Shown: piece by piece, positions 11,874-24,100 of the stretch
How the letters are laid out: every line of letters starts with the position of its first letter
Position numbering within the stretch: the first letter of the stretch is position 1
Assembly: GCA_016858145.1 (NCBI GenBank)
Contig: JAEHOE010000169.1
Location: 1 to 64,000, forward strand
Reading direction: 5' to 3'
Source: Edaphochlamys debaryana
Taxonomy: Eukaryota > Chlorophyta > Chlorophyceae > Chlamydomonadales
Length of the DNA stretch: 64,000 bases
Position numbers and translations under genes: made by a program
The notes under the pieces: model-generated
The model's input: the letters and a program-made list of their open reading frames with translations, nothing else
The model's database searches: none
What the model was told of the DNA's origin: nothing

Positions 11874-13755
11874 CTACTTGAGCAGCAGCTGGTTGAGGCG
11901 CTGGTAGGCCAGCTGAGAGGCGAACCGCACGTTGCTCACCGTCTGGCCAAACGTGCCCTGGAGGGTTGAAGGGAAGGGGCCCGGTGAGGCCGGGGGAGGG
12001 GCGGTCAAGGGTCTGCTGGTGCGCCCTGATGCCCAAATGGCCGGCTACCTATCCCTCACTGGCCCCCGTGGACTCCAAGGAAGCACCAGTGCATGTGCTT
12101 TGCTTCCCTGGTGACCCCCCTGCAGCCCCGCAAGGACCACATCCTCCCCGACGCAAGGACCCTGGGCCACATCAATTCCGAGTCAGGCCCCTTGGATGCC
12201 CTCTTCCCCCGTGAGGCCCCCGGCAAGATCCCCCCCAATACAACGGCCCCGCTCCGCGCCCGCAGCCCCCGCCCCACCTGCATCTCCTTGACCTCGGGCA
12301 CCTGCGTGCCGAAGCTGAGCGACAGCAGGCAGTACACCAGCGCGGCGGCGCCAAAGGCCGCGGTGAGGGCGGGGATGAGGCCGAAGATGGCGAGGCCGAT
12401 GATGATCACCTGCGGGGCGGGGTTTTGGGTTTGGGTTTGCAGGTGGCGTGCTTGCAAGTGTGTCGCTTTGGGGGCATTGACCACGGCACGGCCCCCCATG
12501 AGCGGGCTTCGACCGATGGCGTGGCTGGGAGTGAACGATGCATGCGCCTGCACGCCTGCGCCGGGCCTCACCGATGCGATGGACGGGTTGTCGTTGATGA
12601 CCTGCAGGAAGGTGGTCACCGCCGTGGCGGACTCCTGGGGGCCGGGGCCGTGGGTGCCGGGAGGGGACAGGCGGCGCGGGGTCAGGAGGGCCGCGGTCAT
12701 GAGCAGCAGCACAACTTCTGAGGCCTCCACGAACGCTTACTGGCACCCCTACAAGCCTCACCGGCCCAGTGCGATGACAACCTCTGACTGCTGCTGAGAT
12801 CAGGTGAGTCAGCCTTTCCCCCCTGCCACGTGTATGCAACGCCCGGCCCCACCTCGGGGAACTCAAGCGCGTAGAAGGCCACCAGCGCGATGGCAACGGG
12901 CAGCGCCAGGTAGCGGATGAAGGCCTGGGAGGCGGCCGGGGGGCGAGGGCGGCGGGGCTCAGGGGCAACGGCGGTGCGGAGGGTGCAACTGGTCGCGGCC
13001 CCCACTCGCGGCCCCCAGCCTCCTGGTTGGGCGCGGCCTCCTGGCCTCAGGGGCCACGCCCGACCTCATGCACGGAGGGCGCGTCAGCGACCAGAGCTGA
13101 GCCGAGTCCTGGAAGCTCATGCGCCCCACCCACTCAAGCCCTTGTCCTGGCCCTGTCGATCTCGGGGCTCGGGCTGACTCCCCTCTTTGACCCCCCACCC
13201 CTATTTAAGGTGCCCCAGACCACGACACCCGGTTCCAGCGCACCTCCACAATGCGGGGCGCCAGATAGAGCGTGAGGGCGGCCACCGCGACCTGGCGGGC
13301 AATGGGGGCGGGGCCAGGGAGCGTTACAGGCAGGCCCCCGACTCCGCGGTGCCCGTGCAGCTTTGCATGGCGGCTCTGCTGCCCCACAGCAGGATGCATT
13401 CGGCAAGCCCCCGTCCCCCAGCGCCTGTTCCGCGGTCTGGCCCACGCGTTCACGCAGGGAGCTGCCTTCCGCCTCCCTGCCTTGGTCCCCCCCCTTCCGG
13501 CTGAACTTGCACCCCGCCCACCGTGGCCACGGGGTGCTCCAGCAAGAAAGACGGAGCGCTGCCGAGCTGCATTTGGTCAAAGGCAGCCGCAATATCCGCT
13601 GACAAGTCTGTTGCTGCGGCGAGCGTGGTCTTCTCCATCGGCATGGCCCGCTGCAGCAGGGCTAACCGGCGGGCAGGCGGGCGAGGCGCAGAAAACCCCA
13701 AGGCACGCGAAGTGCGAAGCGGAATCGCGCCTTGCCGGCACAGTGCGGAAGCCAT
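11874..13755 (-). CDS. Unrecognised multi-pass membrane protein with plastid-type transit peptide
   Basis: Six exons in transcript order: 13755-13513, 13291-13244, 12924-12853, 12634-12572, 12409-12278 and 11957-11874, giving 213 residues with all phases zero. I do not recognise the family. Residues 1-38 (MASALCRQGAIPLRTSRALG and following, Arg/Ala-rich, no acids) look like a plastid or mitochondrial transit peptide. Residues 39-81 are a soluble segment (TDLSADIAAAFDQMQL). Hydrophobic stretches follow at about 78-95 (VATVGG then VAVAALTLYLAP), 100-118 (YLALPVAIALVAFYAL) and 143-176 (VIIIGLAIFGLIPALTAAFG then ALVYCLLSLSF, long enough for two spans). The tail (SNVRFASQLAYQRLNQLLLK) is an amphipathic helix. 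The start was set at the ATG preceding the transit-like region. It lies divergently from eIF2 gamma. Confidence 0.75.
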
Positions 13756-14689
13756 GGTGCAAGCTGTCGCGGCCCCAGGTGCTACGAACAAGACTATGCA
13801 GGCAGCCGGTGCCTGTTGTTAAAAGCAGTTTCAGCGCCGAGAGACCAGGTTTTGGCTTGATGGGCTGTGACCTGGTGTCGGGGGCCCGACGCGCTCTGGG
13901 TGCTAGGGCCCTTGAGCACGCCCTTGAGATTTTGCTCTATGAGCAGTGGTCAACTACGACACTCAGAGTGCGGGGATGCAAGCGGCCTCATGCACGCTGT
14001 GCGGCCAACCGTGCATGCATGCGCAAGAGCGGCCGATGCGCGGGGACCCGGCGCCCCTAGAACAACGGTGGGTACAGACGTGCAAACGGCCCAGTGAGGG
14101 CATGAAGGGGGACGCGGCCTGAGCGTCTGCCGGCTGGGTTGGCGTGTGTGTTTTGGCCCCCACGCCAGCCCACGCCTGCCCACGCGTCCCCACGCGGCTT
14201 CCCCCAGGTCCTCTATGGCTCTGGTTGCATTTGCGCCCCCCTCCTCTGTAGCCTCCCTACAACGTTCCTTGTCCTACCTCTGCTCACTTCACTTTTTGGG
14301 AAGTGTGTTGGTCTGCCTTGTTCCAGCCTGGGCCCTGCCCAATGTGGGTCAGTCCGCGGGTCACATATGGACTCACTGTTTTCCGTTCGTGTCAGTGCAA
14401 ATGCGGGCACAGGCGGGTGGGGAAGGCGGTGGGGGGCGGAGGCGTCAAGGGGGGACGGGGGGGTGGCAGCCACTGTTCCGCACGGCGGGCAATCGCGCTT
14501 TCAGCGAGCCCTCCCGCCTTCCTCTTTCCTTTCCCAGGACTATCCTCTTTAGGTGCTCTTGCTGGATCCCCTCTACCGCATCCACAACACCTATCACAGA
14601 GCGTCCACTGCCGGCGGCGCCATTGCGGGATCGCGCACCCTTTACCACTTCTCTTAGGCCCTCCCAGCCCCTAGAGGAGCTCTGCAAAG
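13756..14689. other. Divergent promoter region between the membrane-protein gene and eIF2 gamma
   Basis: About 930 bp with no recognised coding sequence; must hold both 5' UTRs and promoters. No clear TATA box or repeat was found. Confidence 0.5.
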
Positions 14690-17600
14690 ATGTCAAAGTC
14701 GAAGCCTCAACTCCGCGAGCAGGTTGGCTGCGCAACGCGGACGGCGGCTTTGTCGCGCTCTGAACGACTCGGCCTTGAGCAGGAGGCTCTCCCGCGCGCA
14801 GAACCTAGAAACGCTAGATGCGGCCAAGCTGACGCCGCTGTCGCCGGAGGTCATCAGCCGTCAAGCCACGATTAACATCGGTGAGCGCGCTGTCGAGCCC
14901 GCACGCTGTGGCCATTGCCTGTGGCGTCAAGCTGAGGGGGAATCAGATCAGATCTGCCTGGTCAGTGCGCGTTGTCTGCGTCTCTAGACGCAGCGATGCA
15001 CGAAAGTTCATCTCAAGAGTTGGGCTCGCGCGACCTGGCCAGCTGGGGAACTCCGCTGTGCTGTTCCTGAGCCGCGTGAGGCTGGCGCGTAACGGAGGGA
15101 GATGGCGTGGCCTGGTGCGGAACCCAGCCCAGCGGACCTGGGGTGGGTGGGGAGTGCCCTCCAGCAGGGCTGTTGAGCCCAGATCGCAGCAGCCTGGCCA
15201 GTGCCCTGGCCCCTGCCGAGAATCCTGACAAGCAGTTCCACCGGAGGAACCCTGGGGCTGCCAGGCTGGGCTTGCGGGCAGGCCCCACTGAGGCGCGACT
15301 CAAGGCGGCAGCAGCACGGCAGCGCACCGGCGCGTTGCGCTTGGAGGCTCACGGACAGCCGCGGACCGCCCTGCAGCAGCGGGCATATGTATGCCACGGC
15401 GGTCGCTGAAGTCTTCCCAGTGGGCGCTGGCTTCGGGGGCGTCACGGGCTCTGGCGCTATGGCGCCTTGGCCGGGGGCTTGCTGGCCGCTTGAGCAGGGC
15501 ACGGTCGCCCGGCGCGCCTGTAACCAAGCCACGGGCGCTCGGCGGCCAGTTCAGGCGGTCAGCACCGCCGCTCGGCACAGGCGCTTACCACCTGGGTGTC
15601 GCGAGGCGTCTGGGGCAGGCCTTCACGCTCGACCAGCCTCGGGGGCGCAGCGGTCTGGGCCTCGGGCCTGGGCCCTCGCGCCTCGGTACGCGCACTCCGC
15701 ACTTGTTCAAATGCCCTACCAGCCGGCGCCAATCCAGCATCATGATATGCTCCTTACTGCCCCTTCCGGATCGACGGCTGGTATCATCCTCACCGCCTCG
15801 CCCTGCTTCCAAGCTTTCCGCAACCCCTCCCCGCACCACTCCCCTCCCCGCCAACCCCCACGCCACCCCCGCTCCGCCCCCGCAGGCACCATCGGCCACG
15901 TGGCCCACGGCAAGTCCACGGTGGTGAAGGCCATCTCGGGCGTGCAGACGGTGCGCTTCAAGAACGAGCTGGAGCGCAACATCACGATCAAGCTGGGCTA
16001 CGCCAACGCCAAGATCTACAAGTGCTCCAACGCGGCCTGCGAGCGGCCAGCCTGCTACCGCGCCTATGGGTCCGCCAAGGAGGTGCGTGTTGAGACAGAG
16101 GGGATGGGGCTCGAGGGCCGAGGTAGGGGCAGGGTGGGGGCAGGGTGGGGGCAGGGTGCTCCGCCAAGGAGGTGCGTGGCGGCGTAGGAAGGGATGGGGC
16201 CTGGGGCTCGGGGGTCGAGGTTTGCAGGGTCGAGGCCTGGGCCGGGGTGGGATGCTCACTGGCCCTGGCCCGACTGTGCTGATGCCTTCCTCCTGGGTTT
16301 TACCCCTGCAGGACAACCCGCCCTGCGAGCTGTGCGGCTCCCCCATGGAGCTCATCCGCCACGTGTCCTTCGTGGACTGCCCGGGTGCGTGGCGGCGGAG
16401 GCGGAGGAGAGGGCGGAGGAGGGGGAGGAGAAGGGGTGCGCGCGGGGAAGGACTGCGGGGCCCGAACGCCGGCAGCCGTCGAGCAACCCTAGCTGTTGCT
16501 GTTGAATGGTCGGCTGCATCGGGCGGCGGCGGGGGGCTGGACGAGCACGGAACCCACCCTCAGCATGTCCAGAGCAACTGCAGCCTAATCTGCAGGGGCC
16601 CGGAGCAAACCCCGGCAAACCTACCCGAGCTCCGCCGCTGCTTACCGGGTGTGGTGCTGCCGATCGCAGGCCACGATATTCTGATGGCCACCATGCTCAA
16701 CGGAGCCGCCGTCATGGATGGCGCGCTGCTGCTGATCGCCGCCAACGAGACCTGCCCGCAGCCGCAGACCAGCGAGCACCTGGCGGCCGTGGAGATCATG
16801 CGCCTCAAGGACATCATCATCCTGCAGGTGCGGAGCGGGTGCAGGGCGTGCGATGATGGGTCCTGGGATCCTGTTGTTTGCGCAGCTGTGCAGGTCCGCA
16901 GGCCGACAGGTTTCTGGCAGCGGAGGGCGGCGGCAAGCGGAGCGGTGGCGGGGTCTGCACATGTCACGGAGTGGCGGGGGCTGCAGGGGTGCCGCCAGGC
17001 TCGCAGCGCGCGCCTGGCTGCAGCTGGGAGGAGCTGGAGCGCGGACGCAGCTCGCACGCAGCGGCGGGCGACCGACTTCCAGCCAGCAGAGGACTCGAGC
17101 GGAGCAGGAGGGGCCGCATGTGCCTGGGCCAGCCGGCGGGAGCCAATGGCCGGCAGGCCAGACCGCAGTGGCGGCAGCCAACGATCCGCCTGGCTCAGCC
17201 GATGCCGTGGCTGGCCGCCTGGATGAGCTGGGGCCAGGGCTGGACCGGCGCTGGCTGCGCTCCTGGGGCGGCAGGGCCCTGGGCTCCGGCCACGAGCCAC
17301 CCAGGCAGGCAGGCGGCAGGCGGCTGGCGCGCCCCGGCCGGGCGCCGGTGGCACCGGGCAGCAAGCAGCGCAGCGCGGAGGCGGGGAGCATGGAGGGAGG
17401 GGGCCCTGGCGGACGGAGCTCTGGGCCTCGAGCAGGGAGCAGCCGGCACACCCGGCGCAGCGCGCTGGCATGATGTGCGGGAGGGGCACCTCGCGCCCTC
17501 GCGCCTCAACGGGCAGCTGACCACATACCGGCACCGCTGCCGCCATGTCCGCGACGCCGAAGACGCCCTGCCTCGACCCCCACGACATGACCCCTCTCCT

Positions 17601-19876
17601 CCTCCCCGCCCCTCCCCCTTCCCCTATCCTCCCTTCCTGCCGTACAGAACAAGATCGATCTGATCACGGAGCCCAACGCCATCAACCAGCACGACTCGAT
17701 CAAGAAGTTCATCCAGGGCACCATCGCCGACGGTGCGCCCGTGGTGCCCATCTCGGCCCAGCTCAAGTACAACGTGGACGTGGTGTGCGAGTACATCGTC
17801 AAGAAGATCCCCGTGCCCGTGCGGTGAGATGCTGCAGTACGCTGTGTCGTACCATACCGAGTTGCAGTGCGGCTGCGCACGGCTTGTGGCCCTGCCTGGC
17901 TCTGGCTACCGAGGTCGATTCCTGCCGTGCATTCTTTCGCTGGCCTGGCCTAAGCCCAAACCCTGCCCCCGCCCATCCACCCTCCTCCTGGCCCCCCTCC
18001 TCCCCGTAGCGACTTCGTGTCGCCGCCGCAGATGATTGTGATCCGCTCCTTCGACGTGAACAAGCCCGGGTCCGAGGTGGACGAGCTCAAGGGCGGCGTG
18101 GCGGGAGGCTCCATCCTGCAGGTGGGCTGGCGGGCCACACGGGGCGCTGCACCCGGAAGCACCTGCAAGCACGGATGCCAGTCGGGGTGCAAGGCGGTTG
18201 CTGCAGCTTGGGATAGGCCTGGGGCCTGGTGGGACACATTAACCTACCCGGCCCCCTTCTAACGCCGGAACCCTCCTGCCCCTCCCTCATCTCTCTTCCC
18301 TCCCCCCCCTGTCAGGGCGTGCTGCGCATGGGCCAGGAGATCGAGGTGCGCCCCGGCATCATCACCAAGGACGCCGAGGGCCGCGTCAAGTGCATCCCCA
18401 TCTTCTCGCGCATCGTGTCGCTCTTCGCGGAGCAGAACGAGCTGCAGTTCGCGGTGCCGGGCGGCCTCATCGGAGTGGGCCTCACGGTGGGGGCGGGGAG
18501 GAGGTGTTTGGGGGGGGCCTGGGGCGGGGCGGGTCGCCGGGGTGGCATGGGCATGGGGATGGGGCCCTCGCAGACAGGATTCGGGCTTTCTGCCACAGCA
18601 TGAAGAGGGAGAGGGTGCCGCGGCCGGCGCATCGGAACCCCCCGGCCGCGAGGAGGACTAGCTCCTTTCCAACACCCCTCTTCGTTGCCCGCCCCTCCCC
18701 CTCCCCCCCCCTGCAGGTGGACCCCACGCTCACGCGCGCTGACCGCCTGGTGGGCCAGGTGCTGGGCCAGGTGAGCGGGTCGACGGGGGTGGGGTGGGCG
18801 GGAAGCAGGGGGTAACTGGGGCGGAGGGGGGCTCGGGCGGGGCACTCACGGGAGGCAAAGGGGGGTTGTTGGGCCAGGCGCTGAGCGCTTGGGGATTGGA
18901 TCGGACGGGGACGGGCCTAAGCGAGAGGGCCCGGGGCTCAAAAGGGGCAGCGGGAACGGCTGGGCGGCGTGAGCGGACAAAGGGAGGGCGCACGGGGCCG
19001 GGGCGGGCCGCACGCGGTGAAGGCGGCGGGGCCCGTAGGGGCAGAGGAGCTGCCGGCAAGAGGCATAGGGCGCGCAGGCGAGGGGCAGTAGATCCGCGGA
19101 TTGGGCTGGCTCAGGGCGGTCAGCACAGGACGTGCTCGAGCGACCACACCACGCACCAGGCCGGAAGGCCACACCCGGACCGCTGCACCGCTCGGGGCGA
19201 GGTGCTAGACCGCTCTGCGAAACAGCGCTCGAACCGTGACAACCCCCGCACCCTCCCAACCCCCCCAACCCCAGGTGGGCGCCCTCCCCGACGTGTACAG
19301 CGAGCTGGAGATCAACTTCTTCCTGCTGCGCCGCCTGCTGGGCGTGCGGAGCAAGGAGGGCGAGAAGCAGGGCAAGGTGGGTGTGACAGCAGGGGAGGAG
19401 GGTGAGGGTGCAGGGGGCGGGGAGCGGGGAGCGGGTGGGGGTCGCAGCAGAGGGGTGGGGAGGACGTCAGACGCTGGGAGGCCGCTGGCTGATGTCGGTT
19501 GGCCCGGGCGACATGCGTCTTTGCGCGGGACGGCGTGTAGGATACCCGTGGAGGCACCACCACCCTCCCCCGCATCGCCCGCCCTCCCCCAACCTCTTGA
19601 CCCTAACCGACCCCCCCCCACCCCACGCCCTCCCCCCCCCAGGTGACCAAGATGTCCAAGGGCGAGGTGCTGATGCTTAACATTGGCTCCATGTGCACCG
19701 GCGCGCGCGTGCTGGCCGTCAAGGGCGACCTGGCCAAGCTGCAGCTCACCTCGCCGGTGTGCACCAAGGAGGGCGAGAAGGTGGCGCTGTCGCGGCGCGT
19801 GGAGAAGCACTGGCGCCTGATCGGCTGGGGGCAGATCCAGAAGGGCCTCAAGATGGACCTGCCCGCGCGCTCGTAA
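14690..19876 (+). CDS. EIF2G: Translation initiation factor eIF2 subunit gamma
   Basis: Eleven exons: 14690-14722, 14802-14880, 15886-16082, 16312-16384, 16670-16827, 17648-17823, 18010-18121, 18316-18486, 18717-18770, 19275-19376 and 19643-19876, giving 462 residues, the usual length. This GTPase carries initiator Met-tRNA to the 40S subunit in the eIF2 complex. Visible landmarks are [18 protein letters not shown], the P-loop GHVAHGKST (residues 41-49), the insertion with Zn-ribbon cysteines ([12 protein letters not shown] and PCELCG), the G3 motif DCPGHD, G4 NKIDL, and SAQ. Domain II ([24 protein letters not shown]) and domain III ([29 protein letters not shown]) follow. No TGTAA was noticed close to the stop. 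The exon 3 donor region is duplicated in the adjacent intron. Confidence 0.96.
16071..16178 (+). repeat. Duplicated 5' splice-site segment in eIF2 gamma intron 3
   Basis: The 19-nt end of exon 3 plus its donor (TCCGCCAAGGAGGTGCGTG, 16071-16089) recurs exactly at 16160-16178, 89 bp downstream. Flanking G-rich sequence is also partly repeated. Use of the second donor would shift frame. Confidence 0.8.
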
Positions 19877-21128
19877 GAGTAGCGCCGGCGTGGATCCAGG
19901 ATCGAGAGCTGAGGAACGGGGATCCAGGATGCTGGACTCAGGACTCAGGCCGGCCGCACGTGAGGTGGCGGCGGGCGCCGCGTGAGGGCAGGAGGTTGGA
20001 GGCGCGGCGGCGGGGCAGTGCGGAGGCTGCTTGCCATGGGGGACCTTGCAGCTGGAGACGGCGCTGGAGGCCGGCTGACGGCTGCGCGGGCTGTGGTGGC
20101 CGCTGCAGTGATGGCGCAGGGAGCCTGGCTTTGTTGGGGACGGGAAGGGGGCTTTGGCTAGGAGCGGGGGTTGTCCGGTGGAGGTGTTTAGATGCTCGGT
20201 GGAGGTGTGTGTGGCGCGAGGCAGCAAAGCTGCGCTGCACGCGCTTGGAGCGCGGGAGTGGAGGGCTTCTGTTAGGCGGCCTCGGTATAGGTGGGTAAGG
20301 AGCGCTTCGTCCACTGCATTTGGGCACAGGGAGTGGGCAAGCGCAGTGTGGAGGGGGGAGTATGGCGTGGATGAAAGGGGCGCAAAACGTGGGCGTTTGG
20401 TCCAGACGGGCTGGCGCAGCACCGCCGGTATTGCGAGGTCAGGTGTTGTCGCTAGGCCTCATCTGAAGGGCGTGCATGGACGAATGCAGGCAGGGGCCTA
20501 CAGGTTCTGTTTTGGCGTGGTGGTGCGAAGGGCTTGCAAGCATCAAGAGCACGCGGACTGGCCTCGTCGCCCCACCTCTGGACTAGGCCCGAGCCAGTAC
20601 CATTGCCATGGCATCGAAAGGCCAGCCACAAACCTTGGCGACAGCGCAGATCAGGCGGCCCAAAGGGGAACCAAGTGCGCGCTTGCTCAGATGGCCAGTC
20701 TGCTCTAGCTTGATGACAATGTCTTGGGCTGGCGGATCGGGCAGCTCGACATTGCTACAGTCCAACTGGCGCCAGCTTTGTACGTTGCGAGTTACATGGC
20801 ATGTCGGCCTCGAGGCCAAGCGCGTGGCGCCGTACCTACTGGCACCCTCTCGGTGCCGCCGTACGTAATGATAAGAGCTACCAATTACCCAGCCGCTAGC
20901 TGGGACGAGGGCCTTACCCTTATTGATATCGCTTCCCCTCACGCTAGCCGCATGAATCGTGGGCAATGGAAAGGCCATGTCTCCCATGCCGGGACAGCCA
21001 AGCCCGAGACCCCTGCGCATACCCGACAGGCGACAGCCCAGCCCACCGAGCACCCTACCCCGGCCACGCACACGCGAAGTGGGACCGCCGCCTCCATCCA
21101 CGCCCGCGCAACGGACCGCGCGCTTGGC
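19877..21128. other. Convergent intergenic region after eIF2 gamma
   Basis: Holds the 3' UTRs of eIF2 gamma (+) and the papain-like gene (-). No coding segment recognised. TTACA at 20792-20796 is a TGTAA signal for the minus-strand gene, 333 nt past its stop. Confidence 0.5.
20792..20796 (-). terminator. TGTAA poly(A) signal of the papain-like gene
   Basis: Minus-strand TGTAA, 333 nt downstream of the stop at 21129. Confidence 0.5.
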
Positions 21129-24100
21129 CTAGGCTACTCCCCAGTTGTACATCACCTTGACCACGCCGCAGGACCTGGCCGACATCCCGGCTGCCACGGC
21201 CAGCTGGTGACACGACAGCAGGGCGAGAGCAGGCGGCGGGGAGGGTCAGAGCACGACGAGAGGTAGGGGCGAGGGGAAGGGTCACCCTTAACACGGCGCG
21301 CAGATAGCTAGGATGGACAGGGCGAGCATCTGCATGGGCCGCGTGCGCCACTAACCTTGTTGCACTCGGCGAGCTTCGTGGACTGGCGGGCCTCCGCTTC
21401 GCTGTTCGCGTTGGCACTGCGTTTGGTTGGGGCGCATCGTTTTTGGGTGAGCATGGGGAGTGCGGCGGTGTGAGCGAAATGAGCAACGAATGGCGGCTCC
21501 AGGTGGGCCCTGGCTGGGGGCGGGGGCTTGCGTGGTCTGCCGATCCCGGCTTCTATGTCATGCATGTACGGCATGTACGGCAGGATTCTGCTCGCACCCA
21601 CATGTAGGTTCGGAACGTGCAGGTCTTGTCAGAGAAGACCGCAAGCCACTTCCTGTGGGCACACGTGCGTGCGCAGGAAAGAGGGCGCTCACATTCTGTC
21701 GTACGTGCCGTACACGCCGGTTCAGGTCCCACAAGCATTCGCCTGCGCAGCCGGCGTGCGCCAAGGCCCAGAAGATTGCCCCACTCAATTGGCCATGCGC
21801 GCATCTTGGAATCTGATTGCTCCGTCCAACTGTCTAGGTAGCCACACTCTCCGTCACGCGTCTCCCCAGCCACTCACTTCGCCACCTTCTCCTCCTTCAG
21901 GGCCAGCATCAGCGTTTCCCTCCACGAGGACGAGTCGGTGCACGTGGCCACCCCGACCTCCACCAGGCTGCACGAGTTGGGACCAAACTCGGCGGCCGAG
22001 GCGGTGTGGCACGAGGTGTAATTGATGTACGCCTTAGCCTAGGCAGGGGAACAGCAAGGGCCATGCGACGTCACCGCGCATGCATGTATCACCGCGCGCA
22101 GGACTGCATGGTGTGCCACGCACCCCTGACCGCACACGCCAAGGTGTACCGCTAACTGCCGTACGCGCTGACACACCTTGTCGAGTGTGGTCAAGTTCTT
22201 GGCGTCGTACTGGTGACCGCACTTGGGGTCGGCAGCAACGGCCCATGCGTAGCCTGCGTGCGTTTACGGATGGGCCACACTAAGCGGAGCCAGAAAGCAG
22301 GCATAGGATGACAGAAACAACGCGTGTGCCTAGCCGGGCGTGAGTCTTCCCTTCCCCGTGCTCACCCCAGTCGGTATTGTTAATGGCGTAGCCCTTGAAC
22401 TTGGCCCACGCAGTCGCATTGGTGCACTTGGTGGCCACGACAGGAGTGGCCGGCTTGGTGCCATTGAACAGGATCCCGCAGGGGGATGAGGTGTTGGTGC
22501 CGTACGCCTTGGCCATGCCCGCATTGCAGTCCTTGACGACACCGTTGACGTGGGTCCAGTTCTGCAGCGGTGGGTTCACAACCCTGAATGAGCCCGTCAC
22601 GGGGAGATCCAGCGAGGCACGCGCTTGCGTGCGACCCCTGCATCCCTGGGGCCGGGCTGGTGGGCCAGACCCGGCTAGCTGCACATTGCATTGACCCCTA
22701 GGGCCCACACGCACTGGCAGAGGCCAGGCTCACCCCATGCCCTCACCCCCTGCATCGCACCCCCTCGCTCACCCCCGCATTCGCAACGCGGATGAAGGGG
22801 GTTCCACAGGTGCCGTTGACTGCTACAGCATAGCTCTGGCCGGGCTTGGCCTGCCCCTCAGCCCAGGTCTTGAGCTCCGCAATGCGGGTTGCGTTGGTGC
22901 ACGCGGCCTGAGCGCTCTTCATGAGCGTGCAGGGCGCGCTGTAATACTTGGCGCAGTTGGCGAGGACGTCCTTCTCAGCGGTGGCCCGGTCCGTGCGGTC
23001 TGGACTGGTACTGCGACAACGAGAAGGGCGGTTTCGGGGGTTGAGGTTGGGGCGGGGAAGTCGTCCTTGGGGGGGGGCGCGGGGGGCGGGCGCTGCTCGT
23101 GCTGACGAAGTGGTGTGCGACCGGTTCAGGGGTGACACGTACACGCCCTCCGACCACACGTCTTCTGCCCCTGCCGGGTCCTATCTAACTCCAGCTCAAG
23201 CAAGCCCCCAGGCTCCCCCTCCCGCTCGCCCGCCTGCACGCCAGCGCCGCCGGCAACTCATGGACCGCAACTTCGCGCGTATCGAGGTGCCCCGTCTTAC
23301 TAGGAGTCCTTGCAGGTCGTCGAGTCTGACTTCATGGCGACTGCCCAGTACTTGGTGTAGTTGGTCCTCCGCCAGGCCGTGTACACGCCGCCCATCCAGG
23401 CGGTCGAGGTGAGGCACGGCGCAGCGTCTGAGGGCGATGTAGGGGTAGTAGGGGAGGGGGGGCCGGGTGTGGGGGGATGAAGCGCAGCTAGCAGCAGTGA
23501 GGCGCGGCACGGATACGGTGGAGTCGCGCACTTGCATGGAAAGGTGAGGGAGGGAGGTGGGGGAAGGGGGCCTGTTCGTAGGACGACTGCAGCCCATGGC
23601 ATGGCTCGCGGACCTCGTCACGTGTCACCTACCCGGCTTGAGGGTGGGCGTTCCAAGGGAGATGGCATTCTTGGTGATGCCAGCCAGACCCGCTCCCCTC
23701 TGCATGCGGTGACCAAGCGAACACATGAGCAAGCAAGCGGGGAAAGCCACACGTGGCGGCACAAGGTGAGCGAGCACGCGGTACTCTGCCGGGATGTCAA
23801 TCTGGTATTCGTGCCCTGCCCGCAACTCGGCCTCCAATTTACCGGTTAGCCCGTTCGCCCAAGATCCCCAAGAGACTCCTCAATCCACGCACCTTAATGC
23901 GGAAGTGGCCGGGGTAGGCCGAGTCGCCCCAGAGGTTCAGGTTGAACGCGGTACGGACCAGCCAATAGGGGACCATGGCGCCAGTCTTCGGGTCCTTCTC
24001 CGATCCGAAGCCCACAATGGCAAATTGGTACTGGGAGGGGAGGGTAGGCAGGGAGGGCAGGGTAGGAGGTGCGGCAGAGTGAGTCTTCATTCACCGCAAG

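Noticed and set aside
16387..17650. Long plus-strand open frames in eIF2 gamma introns
   Set aside because: Exons on both sides join in phase into canonical eIF2 gamma, and the intronic frames have no motifs.
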